Source: Norana najaformis
Taxonomy: Eukaryota > Annelida > Clitellata > Crassiclitellata > Hormogastridae
Assembly: GCA_964023275.1 (NCBI GenBank)
Contig: OZ029916.1
Location: 26,798,953-26,862,952, forward strand
Length of the DNA: 64,000 nucleotides
Direction of reading: 5' to 3'
The notes under the pieces were generated by a model. It ran no database searches. It saw nothing but the letters and a program-made list of their open reading frames with translations, and was not told where the DNA came from. The position numbers were made by a program, and so were the translations under genes. Below, piece by piece: positions 46,535 to 64,000 of the stretch (position 1 is the first letter of the stretch; each line of letters starts with the position of its first letter).

Positions 46535-49246
46535 ATGTTTGACAAAATGAAAAAGAAGGATCTGGAAGAAGAGTGCAGACGGAGAAATATCAACCCAGAA
46601 GGTTTAGATAAACGTGAAATGATACGATTGCTGAAGGGAAATGGAGATGTAGAGGGAGACGGAGATAGAGTGGAAGAAGTTGAGACAGGCGAAGCTAGTA
46701 TCAGTGAAGGCCAGATGAGGCTGAAACTGATTCAAGCTGAGAAAGAGAAAGTGCAGGCTGAGGAGCGGCGTACGCAGGCTGAAAGAGAGAGGATGGAATT
46801 GGAACTCGTTTTACTGCGTGAGAAAGCACAGTTGGGTCTGTTGCAATCTAATAACGCAAGAGTTGATGTAGATGCTGCTGCTGTGTCTGCTTATGCAAAA
46901 CTACCCAACATGCATGAATCCGAAGATCCGGTTTCCTATTTCCATTCTTTCGAGAAGGTTGCGTTTTTGCATGGTATTGATGAGGCTCGATGGGCTAGGC
47001 TTCTTCCATCTTTGTTAAATTCCTCCCTTAGAATGCATTACAACAGATTGCCTATGGAAATCTGTGCCGATTACAGGCAAACGAAATCGTCATTGCTGAG
47101 CGCATGTAGGATGAACGCGAAGTTCTATCTGGATAAGTTCAGATCTATTCACAGAACAGGCAAACAGTCATACCCACAGTTTTTAGATCAGTTGCGTGAT
47201 GTGTTTCAATATTATTTAGAGTCAAAGGATATTACTAATTTTGATGCTCTTAAAGATGATGTAATTTTGGAAAGACTGAAAGAGTCTTTGCCAAGTGATA
47301 CTAGATATTTTGTGGAGGCGAGAAAGCCCCGAACTGCTGCTGAAGTGGCTGATTTTGCCAATCTCCACTACGAATGCACGCTAGAAGGAAGGAAGGTAAA
47401 CCACCTCGAGCAAAAGCAGGGTTATAAGCCAAGGCCTTTTAATGCAAACCATAATGGTAATCAGTGGGAAAGTAAACAAGCCCATTCCACACACCACGAT
47501 ACAGCGGAACAAAGGGCCCAGGACAAAAACCTACAGCAAAATGCAAGACCAATGCATTTTGGGAATGTCCATTATCGAACGGACCAAAGAAATCATTTCT
47601 ACAATAGCAAGTTTAACAAAAACAATTCTCAAGGACAGGGAAATGCCCAAGTAAAATTCGTTAAGCAAAAGTCCAACTTAGACAAAATTGTGGATTACCA
47701 AAAACGATTCGTTGTACCTTTGTTTGTAAATAATATTTCTGTTGAGGCCCTGAGGGATACAGGAGCCCAGGTTACGTTGATAAATTCTGAGCTTGTAAAG
47801 GATAGTTCATCTGCCAGGAAGGGGAAGCCAGTAACCGTGCAGTGTGCTTTTGGGCTTGTGAAATATATTTCAACACAAGAAATTGAAATTTCCTCGCCAC
47901 ATTTTGGTACAGACAGAAGGATAACGATCAAAGCGGGTGTGGTCCCTGGACTTCAAACAGACCTGCTAATAGGCCATGATCTATTTGTAAATAATCCAGA
48001 CTTGGTCGACCCGGTGGGTGCATGTAATTGGGATCCCGTTAGCTTACCCCAAGCATGTATAGCTACCCGCACCCGTAATTACGACGTTAAGGATCAAAGG
48101 GAAACCGTAAACCCGAGGGAGCCACCTAGCGCTGTCACGTCAAACGACGAAGCGACCGATGAGCCCAGTGACGTAGGGGTAATTAGTGACGATCACGAAG
48201 TGGAAACATATGGCACTGGAAGTGATAGCTCTGAAGCAGAAGATAAGCGGATCTCAGGTGAGGAAGATAAGGTAATTAACTTAACGACGCCTGCGCGATC
48301 CGAAACCGCACCGCAAAGCGTCATTAGTGAGAGCGAAAGCCCGGAGGGCAATTCAAAGGAAACGATTAATACCCTAATTAACGAAGAAGTCCCTGATATC
48401 AATACAGCACAGCGAAGCGTCTGTAGTGGGAGCGAGAGCCAAAATGACAGTTCAAAAGAGCCGATTAAATCCGTAATTAACGAAGTCACCGAATTCACTG
48501 CAGCACCAAAACAAGATACCACGTTATCAGAATATTGTAAACGAGAGCCCTCTGCAGATAACAGGCATTTGATAGAAGTTGGTCTGCTGTTTCGGCAAAG
48601 GAGCTCGGATCACAGTCAAGACGATAATGGGAGGGATAGCAAGCAGATTGTTCTGCCCGTGAAAAATAGATCACAGACAATCAAATTAACCCTTCATATT
48701 CTATGGACTGGCCAACGCGATACTGAATCAACAAAGGGTAGATTGTGCCAAGTATTTTCCTGGCCTGCTAGGACAAGTGGTATCCAGTCGTATTTAAGTA
48801 CATGCGCCATTAGTCCGAAAACGGCCATAGTAAAGAAGGCTGATATAGCGCCTCTTGACGTAAGGGTGTTACTCTTGCGGCATTCTGCAGGGAACGAGTT
48901 ACCGGCGAAATGGGATGGACCTCAGGTAGTGAGCAGGAAATTAGACCCAGAAGGAGTAGATAGACCAACTGAATATGATAGAAGAAAACTGATAGCTAGA
49001 GAAGCCTATACGACTACCATCGAATGGGAATTGCTATGCGTGATGTGGTACCTGTATGTCACCTGGTTCTTAATCATTTCCAGTAGTATACACATGGCAC
49101 AATGCTACAGGTTTATCCAGATCATGGCAAAAGAAAACCAGCGGATCACAATTTGGGCTCTGGCAATTCAAAGGTACAATCTAGATATTCATTATGACCC
49201 GGGGAAACATAATTCGCTGGCAGATGGACTATCTATAGCTATATGA
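46535..49246 (+). CDS. Gag-protease polyprotein with integrase and RNase H remnants
   Basis: One uninterrupted 903-codon frame of the LTR element. Residues 5-35 resemble a SAP-type helix-turn-helix (MKKKDLEEECRRRNI). 60-105 form a charged coiled coil. 115-285 resemble a Ty3/gypsy gag capsid (DPVSYFHSFEKVA; FLDQLRDVFQYYL). No CCHC zinc knuckle is seen. 390-485 is an aspartic protease with active-site DTG at 408-410 and LLIGHDL near 477-483. 500-670 is an acidic, Ser/Glu-rich linker with an internal duplication. 700-766 resembles an integrase zinc-binding domain (LPVKNRSQTIKLTLHILWTG), but the second His and second Cys are lost. 775-800 resembles an integrase C-terminus (VRVLLLRHSAGNELPAKWDG). 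825-903 resembles the RNase H end (YNLDIHYDPGKHNSLADGLS) without its TDH catalytic motif. The order integrase before RNase H suggests the Gmr1-like pol arrangement. Confidence 0.88.
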   Translation: MFDKMKKKDLEEECRRRNINPEGLDKREMIRLLKGNGDVEGDGDRVEEVETGEASISEGQMRLKLIQAEKEKVQAEERRTQAERERMELELVLLREKAQLGLLQSNNARVDVDAAAVSAYAKLPNMHESEDPVSYFHSFEKVAFLHGIDEARWARLLPSLLNSSLRMHYNRLPMEICADYRQTKSSLLSACRMNAKFYLDKFRSIHRTGKQSYPQFLDQLRDVFQYYLESKDITNFDALKDDVILERLKESLPSDTRYFVEARKPRTAAEVADFANLHYECTLEGRKVNHLEQKQGYKPRPFNANHNGNQWESKQAHSTHHDTAEQRAQDKNLQQNARPMHFGNVHYRTDQRNHFYNSKFNKNNSQGQGNAQVKFVKQKSNLDKIVDYQKRFVVPLFVNNISVEALRDTGAQVTLINSELVKDSSSARKGKPVTVQCAFGLVKYISTQEIEISSPHFGTDRRITIKAGVVPGLQTDLLIGHDLFVNNPDLVDPVGACNWDPVSLPQACIATRTRNYDVKDQRETVNPREPPSAVTSNDEATDEPSDVGVISDDHEVETYGTGSDSSEAEDKRISGEEDKVINLTTPARSETAPQSVISESESPEGNSKETINTLINEEVPDINTAQRSVCSGSESQNDSSKEPIKSVINEVTEFTAAPKQDTTLSEYCKREPSADNRHLIEVGLLFRQRSSDHSQDDNGRDSKQIVLPVKNRSQTIKLTLHILWTGQRDTESTKGRLCQVFSWPARTSGIQSYLSTCAISPKTAIVKKADIAPLDVRVLLLRHSAGNELPAKWDGPQVVSRKLDPEGVDRPTEYDRRKLIAREAYTTTIEWELLCVMWYLYVTWFLIISSSIHMAQCYRFIQIMAKENQRITIWALAIQRYNLDIHYDPGKHNSLADGLSIAI

Positions 49247-49617
49247 CGAATTAAATATCATTACGCTGTAATATGTTTTAGTTCATTCTGATATGGTGTC
49301 TTAGAAACTTACGTAATTAGCTGAGTAGTTAAATCTTAAAGTGTTACACGATTATATTATTATGTATTTGAACGATATTACTCGTTTTTGGTTTTGTTTG
49401 TGCTTTCTGTTATAGGTACGTAGACTTGTAACTAAATCGCCTGGCGAGTTCGCTGACGTACGGCTTTGAAAGACATTAAACCTAACGCCGTTCGATGCTC
49501 GTCTGTGCTTCTGTAAACAAATCAGCGTTAAATTGAACTGTTTGCCCACCTAAAGAAAGCCAACTGTGTACTTTCCGAAGCTACTGCGGGGTGCCGTCAG
49601 CTTCAGAAGTGGGGAGA

Positions 49618-49818
49618 TGTAGTGAAAAGTTGGAGAAACAATGAGGATTTTAGGGTTTTGCATATTGTAGATTGTATTACGTCCGACAATTTAGCTATTG
49701 TGTTTATGTAATTAATTTGCACGGAACACTGGGGAACAGTTGGATGTAATTAACGAGAGGCGGATAGGACGCCCGTAGTTGACAGGTAGAAGTAAACGAG
49801 AGAGAGGGAGAGTGAGAG

Positions 49819-49865
<47 letters not shown>

Positions 49866-50050
49866 CGGAGCAGAGGGATGCTGATCGGATGGCGAAAGGG
49901 AGAATTTGGGTGATTGACAGATGAAGGGGAAAGTTAAGGAAGGGTGCGAAGCGAAGAAGGCATTCGCTAAACAACGGTCGAAAGAGGCGTTAGGTTCCGG
50001 AGAACAGAAGAAAGATAATAAACCTGTATCTCTTAAACGGACCTCGCTAG
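49618..50050 (+). mobile_element. 3' LTR
   Basis: 433 bp, matching the 5' LTR base for base outside the GA repeat, which is 6 bp longer here. AATAAA lies at 50017-50022. It is preceded by the purine tract that would prime plus-strand synthesis. Confidence 0.95.
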
Positions 50051-50127
50051 TGCATCTATGCTATTATTCAAAGAATAGGTTGCTGCTGAGCCATCTCTGG
50101 GCTGCTGCTGAATCAGATTACAATCGT
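50051..50127. repeat. 77-bp direct flank duplication, right copy
   Basis: Starts immediately after the 3' LTR and matches 45227-45303 at 75 of 77 positions by eye. Confidence 0.95.
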
Positions 50128-50249
50128 ACATGGAGTAACCCAATGTGCTGCAATGTTAGTCCAGCAGGGCCATAGGGTAGCGACATCTAGTTATTCAGAC
50201 GGCCACGTGTTAGCCGTTATGCGGTGGGGCGCAAGTATCAACACAACGT

Positions 50250-51345
50250 CAACACGATAACACATTTTACATCCCCCTTCCTGCCTTTGTGACCCCGCCA
50301 CTGTTTTCACGATTCTTGACAAACACGCTCCTATTAGTACCAAGCCCTGCTCCAACTCTAACAATCATTGGTACAATTCCTATCTCCGGGCTTTCAAATC
50401 TTCCGTCGACGCTTTGAGTGCACTTACAAACGCACTCGTTTTCCGCAACTTTGCCATTAAATCGCGCACAAATAAATACCAACACCTAGCTACGGCTAAA
50501 AGGAGACTTTACTCCCCACTAGTTCGTTTCCGATACTCTAGCCCTCGTCTACTCTGAAAAACCATAAGTTTACTTTTTTATCGGAACTCCTCCAGCCCAC
50601 TGCCAAATTCTCTTCCGTCTTCCTCAGCAGCAAACTCGTTATTTCTTTTCGGACAAAATTAGTGCTCTCTGTCTTTCTCTTCAATCAGTCCTTTCCAAAA
50701 AGCGACAGAACCACCAAAAATTCACCTGCTGTTGCTCCCTCCCACTTTTGATCGTCCACCCTCCCCATCCCGATCCTTATGATCTGTCTTCCAACCCACA
50801 TCAGAGACTGAAATATCAGACTACATAAGTTTTCTTATGTTAAAATCTCCTCCAAACAGAAAGTGCGAATTTGACCTTATACGTACCTCGTCAGTGAGAA
50901 ACTGTGCATCTGTCTTTGTTCCAATCATTACCTAAATAACTAAGCTCCCCTTGTCTACCAATAATTTCCATCTCCTTTTCAGACTCTCTCTCGTGGGTAA
51001 CCATGTATTTGATAAAGAACTACAGATTTGATTTTAACCTGTCTTTCACCTCCATAATAACTGAACGAACTATCCAATCTCGGATTAATGACTACGTGAC
51101 TTATAACTCGTTCCTTAACCTACACCAGTCTGGTTTTAGGCCTACTAAACGGTACTCAACTGAAACCCATAGGCACTCCCTCTACAATACACGCTTGTTT
51201 TTGCAGTATCTCTTCAATAGGTGTCTCGCCTCTGCCTCCTTGATATTTCAGCAGCCTTCGATACGATTGATCGCCGAGTCCCACGATATAGCTTTATTTG
51301 GGCGCTGTAGAAGTCTCGATTTACCATTAAGATTAGCGGAAATTT
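50250..51345 (+). pseudogene. Internally deleted LINE (CR1/L2-like)
   Basis: A decayed plus-strand reading runs from the region between endonuclease and reverse transcriptase (TILDKHAPISTKPCSNSNNH, then WYNSYLRAFKSS) through the fingers (VGNHV...ITERTIQSRINDY, NSFLNLHQSGFRPTKRYSTE) to the first catalytic block LDISAAFDTIDRRVP near 51237-51280. There it joins abruptly to the tail GGGCGCTGTAGAAGTCTCGA, which belongs to the 3' terminus of the same LINE family. The rest of the reverse transcriptase is missing. Several stops and frameshifts are present. Confidence 0.8.
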
Positions 51346-52823
51346 CCTACTTCTATTCAAAGCCAGAAGTTCAAGGCGTCTAGAAGAGATGTGTCATCAA
51401 TCAATAAAAGCATAGCCATAGAGGTTGTAAAATATTTATGTGAATAGTTCTTGACTCAGCTCGGCTTAACAAGCAGTATTTAGAAGCAGCCTAATGTTGA
51501 AACTTGTTTCACAGATCGGAGAACTAAAGACATTCGGATCGATTTCGTGCACGTGTAAGTTGGATCTACCCTTAACATACATTTCTAAAAAAAGGACAGG
51601 TGCTTTCAACTACGTCATCACTCCGTTAAAAAGGTTGTGTGTGATAAACAGAGCCAGAAACTGTGCCACAACCTCTGCAGCTGTTTGCAAGTGGAGCGGG
51701 TAATCGCATCAGGTGAAGTAAGCAAAAATAACATCTTGTGTATGTAATATTCTACAGCAGCTTGTAGTCAGAAGGAGTGTTGTAAAACGTAATTATTTGC
51801 CCACTCACGGCTCAGGCTTCCAACATCAACCAAAGTCCGTTCCGACATACCCTATGAATTCCTCAAAGCTATTAGTTTGAGCTATAGCGCGCTAAAAATA
51901 GGCGGCACATCACGTGACCTGTACAGACTGCCCCATTCAAAGATGCAGTCTGGGTAGGCCTTTCGTATTAAATCTACCGTCTGCAACCAAAATCCAAGTA
52001 AATTTACCGACTTACGAAAGGTGAGCGATGGAATTTCAGATTTCTGCACTGATTTCGACTTAGAAACTTTTAAGGATGAAGGTATCGTGAGATTCGACTC
52101 GGACTTAGTGTAAGTGATGGGCCAATCACTGAACGGCCGGCCGAGCACACCCACTCGTTCCCGGACCTTTCGAAGCCTTCTAGAAAATCTTGTTTTTAAT
52201 TCAGACTGTCTCTTTTCGTGTCTTTTCAGCAATGTCTTATTTATAAATGTAACAGCAAGTTTTCGATGTTAGACCATAATCGGTTTTTGTTAGCTTAAAC
52301 TTGAATGATTGATTTATTCGAGTAAGTCTTTATCACATGATGCAAACGCTATGCAATAGGCTAATTATAAACATCGTTACGTGTTATATATCAAAGTTAA
52401 GGGTTAGAATTGTCTCTTTATTTTTTAAATAGGTTTCGTAGTTCACCAGAATTAATAAATTGTTTTAATGGCAATATTTTGAAGTACGAGAATGCATAGG
52501 AACAGAAAATTACTACCTTGGCGCAGTGCCAAGTCGTGGATTCGTAATTACAGAATATTTTGAACACCAAAAGGCTGAGCTGAAAGACCAGATTTTTTCA
52601 CAGTCCTCCAGCACTGGAGCTTTAAAGTGGGAATGTTTCTGGAAGTGCTGATTTAGTCATTCCAATCAGTGAGTGCTTACTGTGGAATTTTGCTTATGCT
52701 GCTGCATTCCTTGCCATATGTGGGAGAACATGCATAAAATGGAGTTTATAGTTGGATCCAGCCAGCTGCTGCCTGTGCAATCTGGGTATTATTTATTGGT
52801 GAATGTAACGTCTTGTTTTGCAG
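51346..52823. other. Intergenic DNA 5' of MELK, possible promoter
   Basis: A CpG-bearing patch (51880-52200) contains CACGTG at 51911-51916 and a CCAAT box in GGGCCAATCACTG near 52118, 600-900 bp upstream of the first recognised MELK exon. A promoter role is inferred from position only. Minus-strand open sequence in this patch has no ATG. A 5' untranslated exon start at 52824, after the acceptor TCTTGTTTTGCAG, is plausible. Confidence 0.35.
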
Positions 52824-52881
52824 TGAAGAGTTTTACAATCACTTCATCAGGTGTACGTGGTTAGAATTGTTACGTGGAAGA

Positions 52882-64000
<11,119 letters not shown>

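Larger units (their letters stand above)
45308..50050 (+). mobile_element. Young non-autonomous LTR retrotransposon, 4.74 kb
   Basis: Components in order: 5' LTR (45308-45734), untranslated leader (45735-46534, no canonical TGG-starting primer-binding site seen), one long frame (46535-49246), a 3' untranslated part, a purine tract AGAAGTGGGGAGA at 49605-49617, and the 3' LTR (49618-50050). The frame keeps gag and protease but lacks the integrase core and reverse transcriptase, so the element cannot copy itself. LTR identity argues for a recent insertion using enzymes from another element. A 77-bp direct repeat flanks it in place of a short target duplication. It lies between PLCB4 and MELK, in their orientation. 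Confidence 0.9.

Noticed and set aside
51882-52232. 116-codon minus-strand frame upstream of MELK, as a possible divergent gene
   Set aside because: It opens with TTG and contains no methionine. No family resemblance or splice context supports an internal exon.
52813-52881. Upstream extension of MELK exon 1 as an earlier start
   Set aside because: The upstream codon is TTG, and a good acceptor (TTTTGCAG at 52823) suggests most of this is 5' UTR or intron. The ATG at 52882 gives an N-terminus of the same length as human MELK.

Overview
The window is a eukaryotic, almost certainly invertebrate animal, nuclear sequence. Both genes are split into many short exons with mostly GT-AG introns, intergenic DNA is AT-rich, microsatellites are abundant, and remnants of LINE, hAT and LTR elements are frequent. 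The species cannot be fixed from the sequence. A possible Gmr1-like (integrase before reverse transcriptase) retroelement order, CR1/L2-like LINE tails and a short SINE-like motif fit a marine deuterostome or lophotrochozoan, but none of these is decisive.

Layout. 1-11.5 kb is repeat-rich DNA 5' of a gene: a LINE reverse-transcriptase fragment, two LINE 3'-end copies, several diverged dispersed repeats, a long (AT)n tract, then GA and GACA arrays just before the first coding exon. 11.57-38.19 kb holds a complete phospholipase C beta-4 gene (PLCB4/norpA type): 32 coding exons on the + strand whose phases all match, giving 1170 residues. Its introns carry a hAT-type element with a perfect 8-bp target duplication, LINE tails, and two partial copies of PLCB4 exon 11, one of them inverted. 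38.2-52.8 kb is intergenic and dominated by mobile DNA: LINE tails, a decayed hAT transposase, a 55-bp tandem array, a polypyrimidine tract, a very young LTR retrotransposon (45308-50050) and an internally deleted LINE. 52.88-64.0 kb holds the 5' two thirds of MELK (maternal embryonic leucine zipper kinase): nine exons on the + strand, running off the window end.

PLCB4 is the Gq effector that cleaves PIP2 to IP3 and diacylglycerol. MELK is an AMPK-family serine/threonine kinase of proliferating cells. They are neighbours in the same orientation about 14 kb apart, and nothing suggests a shared function.

The most unusual object is the LTR element. Its single 903-codon frame carries gag, an aspartic protease, degenerate integrase ends and a degenerate RNase H end, while the integrase core and reverse transcriptase core are missing. 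The LTRs are identical apart from a GA repeat length, so it was probably moved recently by another element. It is flanked by a 77-bp direct duplication instead of the usual 4-6 bp.
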